NCBI RefSeq assembly: GCF_000469155.1
Contig: NZ_AWXE01000001.1
Coordinates: 186,001-250,000 of the forward strand
Length of the DNA: 64,000 bases
From: Candidatus Micropelagos thuwalensis
Lineage (GTDB): Bacteria > Pseudomonadota > Alphaproteobacteria > RS24
Reading direction: 5' to 3'
Positions within the stretch are counted from its first letter, which is position 1, and each line of letters starts with the position of its first letter. Shown here one piece after another: positions 10,501 to 18,417 of this stretch. The position numbers were made by a program, and so were the translations under genes. The notes under the pieces were generated by a model that saw only the letters and a program-made list of their open reading frames with translations, ran no database searches and was not told the DNA's origin.

Positions 10501-10995
10501 ACGATTGCTAAGATGGATGAACGTAAATCCAAACAGGGAAATCCTTTCGCATATTTAGGGCTTTCCGACCCTACAGGTCAGTTTGAAGCGATCGTGTTTT
10601 CAGAAGTCTTAAATAATAAACGCGAGATTCTGAGTGTCGGGCAATCCGTGATTATCAGCGCTAAAGTCTCTCGAGAGGATGATACAATCAGACTACAGGC
10701 CGAGAATATCCGTTCACTTGATGAGGTGGTCGCTTCGGGCAATGATGCAAGCCTCCGCATTTTCGTCGAAAATAAAACTGCATTGCCCTATATCAGGAAA
10801 CAACTGGATGAAGGGTGTAGTAAGGGTGACACAGATATCAAACTGAGCACTGCAAAGGGGGGGATTGTAACCCTCATTATGCAAAATGAGCGTCATGAGG
10901 TTGAACTTCGTCTGCCTGGAAAATATCAGATAAACCCACGCATTTCAGGGGCTATCAAGGCTTTGAACGGTGTGTTGCATGTTGAAGATATTTAA
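7501..10995 (+). CDS. dnaE: DNA polymerase III subunit alpha
   Basis: This 1164-residue protein is the replicative polymerase catalytic subunit. The N-terminal PHP domain begins at HLRAHSAYSLLEGALKP (about residue 27). Two catalytic aspartates lie in PDFDIDF near residue 418. They are followed by the palm and fingers, the FNKSHAAAYALVAYQTA helix-hairpin-helix region, and a C-terminal OB fold (about residues 990-1075). Length is normal for DnaE1. It may begin at either of two adjacent ATG codons. It stands apart from the preceding operon, with a 333-base gap before it and 167 bases to rpsB. Confidence 0.97.
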   Translation: MMATTENIASENMSDVKEAVPVKFIHLRAHSAYSLLEGALKPAVLANAALRFEAPAIGVTDRNNLFGALEISEKLSDIGVQPIIGVTLSLRGLELPGRDRYDLPSIALFAQNETGYLNLLSIVSRAHLEGDGIEPPGVTLEDVSKAGAGIICLTGGREGPIDKYLGAQNKIEAENILHRLCDIFPNNLYIELQRYGLQDDEEIEAGLIDFAYAHDIPLVATNQSFFESEEDFEAHDALICIAEGTYVRETERRQLTPNHRLKTPQEMVSLFADLPEAIENTVEIARRCAFRPQKHAPILPDFVSGDGGQGEADELARQARAGLEKRLTDTPPATDRETYFNRLDYELEVINGMGFPGYFLIVADFIQWSKQNSISVGPGRGSGAGSVVAWALTITDLDPLRFGLLFERFLNPERVSMPDFDIDFCQTRRDEVIRYVQQKYGVDQVAQIITFGKLQARAVLRDVGRVLQIPYGQVDRLCKMVPNNPAAPVTLQEAIDSEQRLQEERDNDPAVAQLIEISLKLEGLYRHASTHAAGVVIGDRPLEKLVPLYRDPKSDMPVTQFNMKWVENAGLVKFDFLGLKTLTVLERAVELLAKTGIEIDLSKLALDDEKTFTMLGNGDTVGVFQFESTGMRDVLRKMQPDCFEDIIALVALYRPGPMDNIPRYIACKKGEEEPDYMHDMLKPVLEETYGVPIYQEQVMQIAQVMSGFSLGEADLLRRAMGKKIKEEMQAQKSRFLEGATENGVDQKNASAVFDQVDRFAGYGFNKSHAAAYALVAYQTAFIKANYPVAFYAASMSLDYENTDKLQIFVQDALAHDIKVSAPDINRSDVMFETGEQEIIYALSAIKNVGRQSMIDLVAERTQNGPYKDIFDFARRVGAVGINSKLLENLISSGAFDCLETDRARLFESVKMLLSEASIAQNERKEGQSNLFGEEEISESRTLQEVAPWSPVERLTREFDAIGFYLSGHPLDDYRTVLRRMNVLGFEDLAKSVENNVLLAGTIAKMDERKSKQGNPFAYLGLSDPTGQFEAIVFSEVLNNKREILSVGQSVIISAKVSREDDTIRLQAENIRSLDEVVASGNDASLRIFVENKTALPYIRKQLDEGCSKGDTDIKLSTAKGGIVTLIMQNERHEVELRLPGKYQINPRISGAIKALNGVLHVEDI

Positions 10996-11099
10996 AAGCT
11001 CATTTCAATGATAATTGGGGCTTGTTTTCCTGCCCAACCTGTCCTATACCCGCCGCATTACACACATGGGGATTGGCTTTGCTTAAATGTAAACCCCCT

Positions 11100-11145
11100 C
11101 CGGTGCTGAGATGTTCAGCCCATTTCCTCATGGCGGATTAACCGG
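11100..11145 (+). promoter_or_regulatory. Structured leader upstream of rpsB
   Basis: The sequence can form a small three-way junction. CCGGT (11100-11104) pairs with ACCGG (11141-11145) and encloses two hairpins, GCTGA/TCAGC (11105-11119) and CCAT/ATGG (11120-11133). The 3' strand of the closing stem touches the purine-rich stretch that leads into the Shine-Dalgarno sequence AAAGGAG (11148-11154). Autogenous control of rpsB-tsf by protein S2 through a leader RNA is known in other bacteria, so this is a reasonable candidate for such an element. That role is inferred. Confidence 0.4.
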
Positions 11146-11162
11146 AGAAAGGAGAGAGAGTT

Positions 11163-12047
11163 ATGGCTCTACCGGATTACAATATGCGTCAGCTTTTAGA
11201 GGCTGGTGTTCACTTTGGTCACCAAACACATCGCTGGAATCCCAAAATGGCCCCTTATATATTTGGGGACAGAAACGGTATTCATATTATTGATTTGGCG
11301 CAAACCGTTCCGCTTTTGCATCAGGCACTTGTCGCGGTTCGTGATACTGTTGCTGCTGGCGGACGGGTTCTGTTTGTCGGCACAAAACGTCAGGCGACGG
11401 AAGTTATTGCGCGCACGGCGCAACAATGTGCTCAATATTACATGAACACACGTTGGTTGGGTGGCACGCTGACAAATTGGAAAACAATTTCCAATTCTAT
11501 TAAGCGCTTACGCGAACTAGAAAATTTGTTGTCTGATGAGGCTTCCACTGGCTTCACTAAGAAGGAAATTCTGAACCTTACACGTGAACGCGATAAGCTT
11601 GAACTGGCAATTGGCGGCGTCAAGGATATGGGTGGTCTGCCGGACCTGATGATTGTGATTGACACGAATAAAGAGTCTATCGCAATTGCAGAAGCGCATA
11701 AGCTTGGTATTCCTGTGATTGCTATTCTTGACAGTAATTGTAACCCTGATGGCATTACTTACCCGGTACCTGGCAATGATGATGCGACACGGGCGATTGA
11801 ACTTTATTGCTCACTTTTCTCGGGAGCCGTCATTGACGGTATTGAGCAGGGTGCAGTTTCATCAGGTGTGGATATTGGCGCTCAAGCCGAACCAACGCCT
11901 GAAGCTGCTCTTGAGGCCACAGAGGAAGAAGTGCCTCAAGAAGATGCGCCTGCAGAGGAAACTTCTACTGAAGAAACGCCTGCCGAGGAAGCTCCTGTTG
12001 AAGAAGCACCCGCTGAGGAAGACGCTACAGAAGAAAAAGCTGACTAG
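11163..12047 (+). CDS. rpsB: 30S ribosomal protein S2 with acidic C-terminal tail
   Basis: This 294-residue protein is part of the 30S head and needed for S1 binding. The core is standard: [22 protein letters not shown] at the start, [13 protein letters not shown], and [11 protein letters not shown]. After about residue 240 it carries a roughly 50-residue tail made almost only of Glu, Ala, Pro and Thr, in an imperfect repeat of the type EE(A/T)PAEEAPVEE. The E. coli protein, at about 240 residues, lacks this tail, although acidic extensions are known in alphaproteobacteria. A strong AAAGGAG site precedes the ATG, and tsf follows as usual. Confidence 0.97.
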   Translation: MALPDYNMRQLLEAGVHFGHQTHRWNPKMAPYIFGDRNGIHIIDLAQTVPLLHQALVAVRDTVAAGGRVLFVGTKRQATEVIARTAQQCAQYYMNTRWLGGTLTNWKTISNSIKRLRELENLLSDEASTGFTKKEILNLTRERDKLELAIGGVKDMGGLPDLMIVIDTNKESIAIAEAHKLGIPVIAILDSNCNPDGITYPVPGNDDATRAIELYCSLFSGAVIDGIEQGAVSSGVDIGAQAEPTPEAALEATEEEVPQEDAPAEETSTEETPAEEAPVEEAPAEEDATEEKAD

Positions 12048-12088
12048 ATCATAAATTTTATCCAACTCTATAAGAAAATGGAGCGACA

Positions 12089-13021
12089 ATGGCTGATATT
12101 ACTGTTTCAATGGTCAAGGAACTGCGTGAACAAACCGGCGCAGGCATGATGGACTGCAAAACAGCACTTTCCGAAACGAATGGTGATTTGGAAGCTGCAG
12201 TTGATTGGTTAAGAACTAAAGGGCTTTCTAAAGCAGCTAAAAAAGCTGACCGCGTTGCTGCAGAAGGGCTTGTCTCTATTATCACTGACGGAACAAAAGG
12301 TGCTGTTGTTGAAGTCAATTCGGAAACAGACTTTGTTGCGCGTAATGACCAGTTTCAGAATATGGTTTCCGATATTGCGAAAGTTGCCCTGAGTGTTGAT
12401 GGTGATTTTGATAAACTTGTCGCTGCCGATTACCCCGGTGCGGGTAAATCTATTCAGGATCATGTCGCTGAAATGGTTGGTACAATCGGAGAAAATATGT
12501 CTGTAAGACGTTCGGCAGCTCTGTCTGTCGGACAAGGTGTGGTGGCATCCTATCTGCATGGTCAGGTTGTTGAGGGTCAGGGTAAGATTGGTGTGCTTGT
12601 TGCTCTGGAGTCTTCAGGCGATAGTGAAAAGCTTGGTGCGCTTGGCAAGCAGATTGCCATGCATGTTGCTGCGACAAACCCGTTGGCACTTTCAACGGAT
12701 GATTTGTCGAAAGACGAAGTTGATCGTGAGCGTGAAGTGCTTATTACTGAAGCGCGAGAAAGCGGCAAACCAGAAGAGATTATAGAAAAAATGGTTGAAG
12801 GACGGTTGCGTAAATTCTACGAAGAAGTTGTGCTTCTTAATCAGGTTTTCGTGATTGATGGCGAAAACACCATTGAAAAAGTTTTGCAAAATGCAGCCTC
12901 CGATATTGGTGGTGAGGTAAAGTTGGCTGGGTTCGTCCGTTTTGGACTGGGTGAAGGCATTGACAAAGGCCCTGAAGAAGATTTTGCTTCTGAAGTTGCC
13001 GCCGCAGTGGGCAGTTCTTAA
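12089..13021 (+). CDS. tsf: Elongation factor Ts
   Basis: This 310-residue nucleotide-exchange factor recycles EF-Tu. The N-terminal UBA-like module contains [15 protein letters not shown], and the core has the conserved TDFVARND motif that contacts EF-Tu. It lies 41 bases after rpsB, the almost universal arrangement, with GGAG before the ATG. Length is normal for the class. Confidence 0.97.
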   Translation: MADITVSMVKELREQTGAGMMDCKTALSETNGDLEAAVDWLRTKGLSKAAKKADRVAAEGLVSIITDGTKGAVVEVNSETDFVARNDQFQNMVSDIAKVALSVDGDFDKLVAADYPGAGKSIQDHVAEMVGTIGENMSVRRSAALSVGQGVVASYLHGQVVEGQGKIGVLVALESSGDSEKLGALGKQIAMHVAATNPLALSTDDLSKDEVDREREVLITEARESGKPEEIIEKMVEGRLRKFYEEVVLLNQVFVIDGENTIEKVLQNAASDIGGEVKLAGFVRFGLGEGIDKGPEEDFASEVAAAVGSS

Positions 13022-13068
13022 ACCAACCACAATAAAGCGAATATAGAAATCAGCCGGAGTTACTGGAA

Positions 13069-13785
13069 ATGACAGAAAAACGAGAATTTAGACGCGTTCT
13101 TCTGAAAATCTCTGGTGAAGCCCTCATGGGTGACGGACAATATGGCATTGATGTTGGCACTGTCGATAGAATAGCAACCGAAATTAGTCAGGCCCGCCAA
13201 TCCGGCGTTGAAATTTGTCTTGTTATTGGCGGCGGTAATATCTTCCGTGGGCTATCTGGTGCTGCCGGTGGGATGGATCGGTCTAGTGCAGATTATATGG
13301 GCATGCTGGCAACGGTTATGAATGCGCTTGCCATGCAAAATGCACTTGAGCGGCAAGACATTCAAACGCGGGTGTTATCGGCTATCCCAATGACGACGGT
13401 TTGCGAGCCTTATATCCGACGACGCGCCATTCGCCATATGGAAAAAGGCCGGGTTGTGATTTTTGCTGCCGGTACGGGGAATCCATTTTTTACTACTGAT
13501 ACAGCTGCGGCTTTGCGTGCGGCTGAAATGAATTGCGATGCGTTGATGAAGGGAACCAATGTTGATGGGGTTTACTCAGCTGATCCGCGAATAGATAGTT
13601 CCGCGACTCGATTTGATACGTTAAGCTATATGGATGTGCTATCTAAAGATTTGAAAGTAATGGATGCATCTGCAGTAAGTTTGTCGAGGGAAAATAATAT
13701 ACCAATCGTGGTTTTTTCAATTCAATCAAATGGTGCGTTTCTCAAAGTACTTGAAGATAATGAAAATTGTACAATAATCTTCTAA
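13069..13785 (+). CDS. pyrH: Uridylate kinase
   Basis: This 238-residue amino-acid-kinase-fold enzyme phosphorylates UMP to UDP. Recognisable motifs are the N-terminal [18 protein letters not shown] for phosphate binding, and [19 protein letters not shown]. It is hexameric and usually regulated by GTP and UTP. It sits between tsf and frr as in most proteobacteria. Confidence 0.97.
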   Translation: MTEKREFRRVLLKISGEALMGDGQYGIDVGTVDRIATEISQARQSGVEICLVIGGGNIFRGLSGAAGGMDRSSADYMGMLATVMNALAMQNALERQDIQTRVLSAIPMTTVCEPYIRRRAIRHMEKGRVVIFAAGTGNPFFTTDTAAALRAAEMNCDALMKGTNVDGVYSADPRIDSSATRFDTLSYMDVLSKDLKVMDASAVSLSRENNIPIVVFSIQSNGAFLKVLEDNENCTIIF

Positions 13786-13808
13786 ACTTAAAAAAATAGG
13801 GATATAAA

Positions 13809-14363
13809 ATGTCTGCTGATATGGATGATTTACAAAGACGCATGGAAGGGGCTTTAAACACCCTGAAAAGCGATTTTGGTGGCTTGAGAACAGGCCGTGC
13901 CAGCACAACGCTACTCGAACCTATTATGGTGGAGGCTTATGGGCAGCAAATGCCAATGTCTCAAGTAGGTACGATTTCAGCACCGGAGCCACGCCTTCTT
14001 TCTGTTCAGGTATGGGATAAAGGGCAGGTTTCCTTTGTTGAAAAAGCTATACGTGAGGCTGGATTGGGATTGAACCCGATGGCGGATGGCCAAATGGTTC
14101 GTGTGCCATTGCCCGAACTCAATGAAGAACGCCGTGAGGAGTTGGTCAAAATTGCGGGTAAATATGCCGAGCAATGCCGCGTTGCTGTTCGGAACGTTAG
14201 ACGTGACGGCATGGATCAGCTTAAAAAAGGTGAAAAAGACGGCGAGATTAGTCAGGACGAACAAAAGTCACTTTCTGATGATGTGCAAAAGTTAACTGAT
14301 GATTACGTTGAAAAGATCGACGAAGCGCTTTCGCAAAAAGAAGCTGAAATCCGTCAGGTTTAA
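13809..14363 (+). CDS. frr: Ribosome recycling factor
   Basis: This 184-residue factor, with EF-G, splits the post-termination ribosome. Domain I helices and the inserted domain II (about residues 31-104) are intact. The motif [13 protein letters not shown] (97-109) and the helix [14 protein letters not shown] (126-139), with the essential arginines, are present. It lies just after pyrH and 27 bases before uppS. It is the reference used here to recognise the divergent RRF-like protein at 59688-60395. Confidence 0.97.
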   Translation: MSADMDDLQRRMEGALNTLKSDFGGLRTGRASTTLLEPIMVEAYGQQMPMSQVGTISAPEPRLLSVQVWDKGQVSFVEKAIREAGLGLNPMADGQMVRVPLPELNEERREELVKIAGKYAEQCRVAVRNVRRDGMDQLKKGEKDGEISQDEQKSLSDDVQKLTDDYVEKIDEALSQKEAEIRQV

Positions 14364-14390
14364 CTTTAGTTTCAATTAAATGGTTGATTG

Positions 14391-15194
14391 ATGACACCTC
14401 CACATGAAATTACCGAAACGATTGAGCCACTTCCGCATGTCGCCATTATTATGGATGGTAACGGGCGATGGGCGAAATCTAGAGGGTTAAGCCGTCCCGA
14501 GGGTCATTTGGCTGGTGCAGAAGCCATTAAACGGATTGTGAAAGCCGCCCTTTATCGTAATTTGCCAGTTCTAACATTGTTTGCTTTTTCATCGGAAAAC
14601 CGCCTCAGACCAGAAGCCGAGGTGAATTTTCTGTTTAACCTCATGCATAGATATTTTGATGAGCATTTGAAGGATCTTGCAGAAGAAGGCGTTTATATCA
14701 AAATTATCGGTGAAATTGATGGGCTACCTCAAGCCACGCTTAAGCTGATTGAACATGCACAGAACGCGACACGCGATAACAGCAAAATGACTCTACAGAT
14801 TGCTTTCAATTATGGCTCACAAGAAGAAATTGTTTATGCCGCCAAATCAATTGCAACTAAAGTCAGTGAGAACAAACTTTCCCCTGCGGATATTACCAAA
14901 GAGGTTTTCGAGGAACATCTCAGAACTGCTGGTTTACCAAGTCCAGATTTGATTATCCGCACAAGTGGTGAATATCGGCTTAGTAATTTCATGCTCTGGC
15001 AAGCTGCTTATGCGGAGCTTTATTTTACCGACGTGTACTGGCCTGATTTTAATGAACGGGAACTTGATATAGCTCTGAAAGAATATTCTAGGCGTGAGCG
15101 GCGCTTTGGTAGGATTATAGAAGATGACAACTCTAACGATAAAAAAGATAAGAGCTTTCATGAAAAGTTCTCGCTCAAAAAGGCCTCAAAATGA
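14391..15194 (+). CDS. uppS: Undecaprenyl diphosphate synthase
   Basis: This 267-residue cis-prenyltransferase builds the C55 carrier lipid for peptidoglycan and O-antigen. The catalytic aspartate lies in IMDGNGRWA near the N-terminus. FSSENRLRPEAEV and RTSGEYRLSNFMLWQ bind the substrates; the latter is usually RTGGEQRLSNF, so Ser and Tyr are mild variants. A TTG directly before the ATG could also serve as start. No clear Shine-Dalgarno sequence is seen. The stop overlaps cdsA by four bases. Confidence 0.95.
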   Translation: MTPPHEITETIEPLPHVAIIMDGNGRWAKSRGLSRPEGHLAGAEAIKRIVKAALYRNLPVLTLFAFSSENRLRPEAEVNFLFNLMHRYFDEHLKDLAEEGVYIKIIGEIDGLPQATLKLIEHAQNATRDNSKMTLQIAFNYGSQEEIVYAAKSIATKVSENKLSPADITKEVFEEHLRTAGLPSPDLIIRTSGEYRLSNFMLWQAAYAELYFTDVYWPDFNERELDIALKEYSRRERRFGRIIEDDNSNDKKDKSFHEKFSLKKASK

Positions 15195-16039
15195 ACCAAC
15201 AAGTTGTTCAGGCTGTCGGTTCGTCGCCTAAGGGCGGCCTTAAATCACGTTTCATAACAGCCGTTCTAGCGCTTCCGATTGTTTTGATTATCTTATGGCA
15301 GGGTGGGCTTCCCTTTACGGCTTTCATTGCCATTATTTGTGTCATCATGGGTGTTGAGTGGATTAATATCATCTCTAAAGAAGCCAAACTCGCTCAAATT
15401 TTGTTAAGTAGTTTGTTGGTGTTAATCGCTTTGGCAAGTCATGAAGGGTTTGGGGCCGGCCTGGGTTTTTATATCTTCGGACTTCTTATTTCAATTGGTT
15501 TGTCTTTATTACTTGGGTTGCAGCTCTCTCTTTTAGGGGGCGGCTTTGCCTATATTGGTGCAGCAACCTTATCTATCATCCTTTTGAGGAGCCTTGATAA
15601 TGGCATCTGGTTGGTACTTTTTGTTTTCTGGGTTGTCTGGGCTACCGATGTTATGGCCTATGTTTTTGGTAAAACGATAGGGGGAGCCAAACTCGCACCG
15701 GTGATTTCGCCAAATAAAACTTGGGCTGGTCTTGCTGGCGGTATTATAGGCGCCGCCATTATCGGGGCCGTTATGAGTTTCTTTATTCCCAATACCTCAG
15801 CCATATATCTCATTGTGTTTGGTGGTATTCTGGCGGTCATTTCTCAAATAGGTGATTTGTTTGAGTCTTCTTTAAAAAGAAAATATGACGTGAAGGACTC
15901 TGGGGGGATATTGCCGGGGCATGGCGGTATGCTTGACAGGCTAGATGGTATGCTCGCCGTAGCGATTACAGTATTCCTGCTTCTCATTGCCAGAAGTTTT
16001 GACAAAGGATTGACCGCAAACGCAGTTCTGGTCTGGTAA
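15191..16039 (+). CDS. cdsA: Phosphatidate cytidylyltransferase
   Basis: This 282-residue integral membrane enzyme makes CDP-diacylglycerol from phosphatidate and CTP for phospholipid synthesis. The family signature is clear near the C-terminus: SSLKRKYDVKDSGGILPGHG, followed by GMLDRLDG. Seven or eight membrane helices are apparent. The start overlaps the uppS stop, and dxr follows after four bases, so uppS-cdsA-dxr are probably coupled. Confidence 0.95.
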   Translation: MNQQVVQAVGSSPKGGLKSRFITAVLALPIVLIILWQGGLPFTAFIAIICVIMGVEWINIISKEAKLAQILLSSLLVLIALASHEGFGAGLGFYIFGLLISIGLSLLLGLQLSLLGGGFAYIGAATLSIILLRSLDNGIWLVLFVFWVVWATDVMAYVFGKTIGGAKLAPVISPNKTWAGLAGGIIGAAIIGAVMSFFIPNTSAIYLIVFGGILAVISQIGDLFESSLKRKYDVKDSGGILPGHGGMLDRLDGMLAVAITVFLLLIARSFDKGLTANAVLVW

Positions 16040-16043
16040 AATA

Positions 16044-17195
16044 ATGGTACAGAAGATTTCAATATTAGGTGCTACCGGATCTATCGGGGATAGTACACTG
16101 CAGGTGATAGATGCTCATCCAGATGATTTTTGCGTTTCTGCTGTTACTGCCGGAAATAATGTTGAGCGTTTAGCCGAGATTTGTAAACGTTTTAGACCAA
16201 AATTCGCCGCGATTGCCGATGAAGCGTTATATGAAGATTTCAAAGCTGCTTTGGCTGGCTTAGAAGTTGAAACTGCTTGCGGCGAAGCAGGTGTGTTGGC
16301 AGCTGCGGCTTATCCTGCAGACCGCGTGATGGCAGCGATTACCGGGTTTTCTGGCCTGAAGCCAACATTAACTGCACTAGAAAACTGTTCAATTGTCATG
16401 CTTGCAAATAAGGAATGTTTGGTGGCGGCTGGGTCTCTATTTATGGACATTGCGGCGCAACAAAACACGACTGTATTACCTGTCGACTCTGAGCACAATG
16501 CATTGCATCAGCTTCTTGTTAGCAAATCTATTGAGGATGTGAGGCATCTGACGCTAACTGCTTCTGGCGGGCCCTTTTTGAATTTGCCATTAGATCAACT
16601 TGCTGAAGTTACCCCGGAAATGGCAGTTAAGCATCCCATCTGGTCTATGGGAGAAAAAATTTCAATAGATTCCGCGACAATGTTAAACAAGGGTCTTGAA
16701 CTTATTGAAGCTCAGCATCTGTTTGCGGTGCCAGCAGATAAACTCAAAGTGCTGATACATCCACAATCAATTATCCATGGTCTGGTGACCATGCATGATG
16801 GATCAGTCATGGCGCATATGGGAACGCCTGACATGCAGATACCCATTGCTTACTGTTTGGGGTGGCCAGAGCGTTTAAAGGCTAATATAGCTGCGCTTGA
16901 CCTTGCTGATGAAAGGGAATTGAGCTTTTTGACCCCTGATTTAAAACGTTATCCTTGTTTAGAACTCGCTTTTGAAGTCCTTAATGCAGGACAAGGCATG
17001 CAGACTGTTATGAATGCGGCGAATGAAATTGCAGTTGAGGCGTTTAGAAAAGCGCAAATCGGTTTTGCGGATATAGCGGGTCTTATTCGCGATACTATGG
17101 ACAAAATGACCGATGCTGACATTTCCTGCTTGGCTGATGTTTATGCCGTTGACGAAGCTGCCAGACGAGAGGCATTGGACAGTATCTCTCTGTAA
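16044..17195 (+). CDS. dxr: 1-deoxy-D-xylulose 5-phosphate reductoisomerase
   Basis: This 383-residue enzyme makes 2-C-methyl-D-erythritol 4-phosphate, the committed step of the MEP isoprenoid pathway. The NADPH site is GATGSIGDSTLQVI at the N-terminus. The metal and substrate motif PVDSEHNAL and the loop HPIWSMGEKISIDSATMLNK are intact. The same pathway is represented by ispDF at 47958-49151. Confidence 0.96.
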   Translation: MVQKISILGATGSIGDSTLQVIDAHPDDFCVSAVTAGNNVERLAEICKRFRPKFAAIADEALYEDFKAALAGLEVETACGEAGVLAAAAYPADRVMAAITGFSGLKPTLTALENCSIVMLANKECLVAAGSLFMDIAAQQNTTVLPVDSEHNALHQLLVSKSIEDVRHLTLTASGGPFLNLPLDQLAEVTPEMAVKHPIWSMGEKISIDSATMLNKGLELIEAQHLFAVPADKLKVLIHPQSIIHGLVTMHDGSVMAHMGTPDMQIPIAYCLGWPERLKANIAALDLADERELSFLTPDLKRYPCLELAFEVLNAGQGMQTVMNAANEIAVEAFRKAQIGFADIAGLIRDTMDKMTDADISCLADVYAVDEAARREALDSISL

Positions 17196-17262
17196 AATGA
17201 AGAAAAAAAACAAACACTAATGATAAAACCATGTTAATAAATGCTTTCAATATTGCCGTTTA

Positions 17263-18405
17263 ATGGAGACCGTTTTGGATATAATCTTTAACGCCTTGTT
17301 TGGAGTTGTTGTTCCTTTCCTTTTTGTAATCATGGTTGTGGTATTCTTCCATGAGTTAGGGCATTTCTGGGTCGCAAGGCGGTGCGGGGTAAGGGTTGAA
17401 ACCTTTTCTATTGGTTTTGGGCACACCCTTTATTCATGGATGGATAGTAAGGGTACGTCATGGAAAATTTGCCTGTGGCCATTAGGTGGGTATGTCAAAT
17501 TTTACGGTGATGAGGATGCTGCCAGCAGCCCAGATAATGAAAAATTAAAAGAGCTGACCGAAGACGATCAAAAAGATGTTTTCCACTTTAAACCCCTGTG
17601 GCAACGGTCAGCTGTAGTCGCGGCTGGACCTATAGCTAATTTTGTTCTGGCTATCTTAATTTATGCCTGTCTCTTCACATTTGTCGGCAAGCAAATTTCT
17701 CTTCCGATTGTTGATACCATCCGTGAGAATAGCGCTGCTGAACGGGCAGGGTTTATTCCCGGTGATCTTATTTTATCCATTGATGGTTCTCCGGTTGAGA
17801 GTTTTAACGATGTCGCCCGGACAGTATCCGTTAATCCTGACCGTGATTTGGTGTTTGTTGTTGAGCGCAGCGGCATGGAAGTTGAACTGGTAGCACGCCC
17901 TGAACTGGTTGAAGATGTTGATAATTTCGGAAACCGATATCGCCTGGGGCGGCTCGGCATTACGAGCAGACCAGATCAAACGCGCGTCAGCAAAGTTTAT
18001 TACGACCCCATTACAGCAATTGGTAAGGGTGTCTCAGAAACTACATTTATCATCACTCAGACCTTCAGGTCGTTAGGCGGGATTATCTCTGGACGTGAGA
18101 GCGCTGATGCGTTGGGTGGGCCGGTTAAAATTGCTCAGATATCAGGTCAGATGGCCTCTTTAGGCTGGGTTGCGGTTTTTAATTGGATTGCACTAATTTC
18201 AGTAAGTATCGGACTGATTAATCTTTTCCCGATACCGATGCTTGATGGCGGTCATTTGTTGTTCTATTCCTACGAAGCCGTTATAGGAAAACCAATGCCT
18301 GAAAAAGTTCAGGAGTATGGTATGCGTGCCGGCCTTGCTTTTGTTATTATGCTCTTCGTTTTCGTAACGTGGAATGATGTTTCTAAAATAAGCCTGTTCA
18401 ACTGA
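17263..18405 (+). CDS. rseP: RIP metalloprotease RseP/MmpA (site-2 protease)
   Basis: This 380-residue inner-membrane zinc protease cleaves transmembrane segments of regulators such as anti-sigma factors. The zinc motif HELGH is in the first helix (about residue 30), a PDZ domain lies at about 140-210, and the third ligand is in LFPIPMLDGGH near the C-terminus. The start is uncertain. A TTG at 17275, four codons in, has GGAGA five bases before it, while the ATG at 17263 has no visible ribosome-binding site. It precedes bamA, as is usual. Confidence 0.94.
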   Translation: METVLDIIFNALFGVVVPFLFVIMVVVFFHELGHFWVARRCGVRVETFSIGFGHTLYSWMDSKGTSWKICLWPLGGYVKFYGDEDAASSPDNEKLKELTEDDQKDVFHFKPLWQRSAVVAAGPIANFVLAILIYACLFTFVGKQISLPIVDTIRENSAAERAGFIPGDLILSIDGSPVESFNDVARTVSVNPDRDLVFVVERSGMEVELVARPELVEDVDNFGNRYRLGRLGITSRPDQTRVSKVYYDPITAIGKGVSETTFIITQTFRSLGGIISGRESADALGGPVKIAQISGQMASLGWVAVFNWIALISVSIGLINLFPIPMLDGGHLLFYSYEAVIGKPMPEKVQEYGMRAGLAFVIMLFVFVTWNDVSKISLFN

Positions 18406-18417
18406 GGCCATAACGTT

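Noticed and set aside
10996-11035. Intrinsic terminator after dnaE
   Set aside because: The possible stem (AAGCTC with GGGCTT) is only six pairs with a G-T and an 18-base loop, too weak to call.
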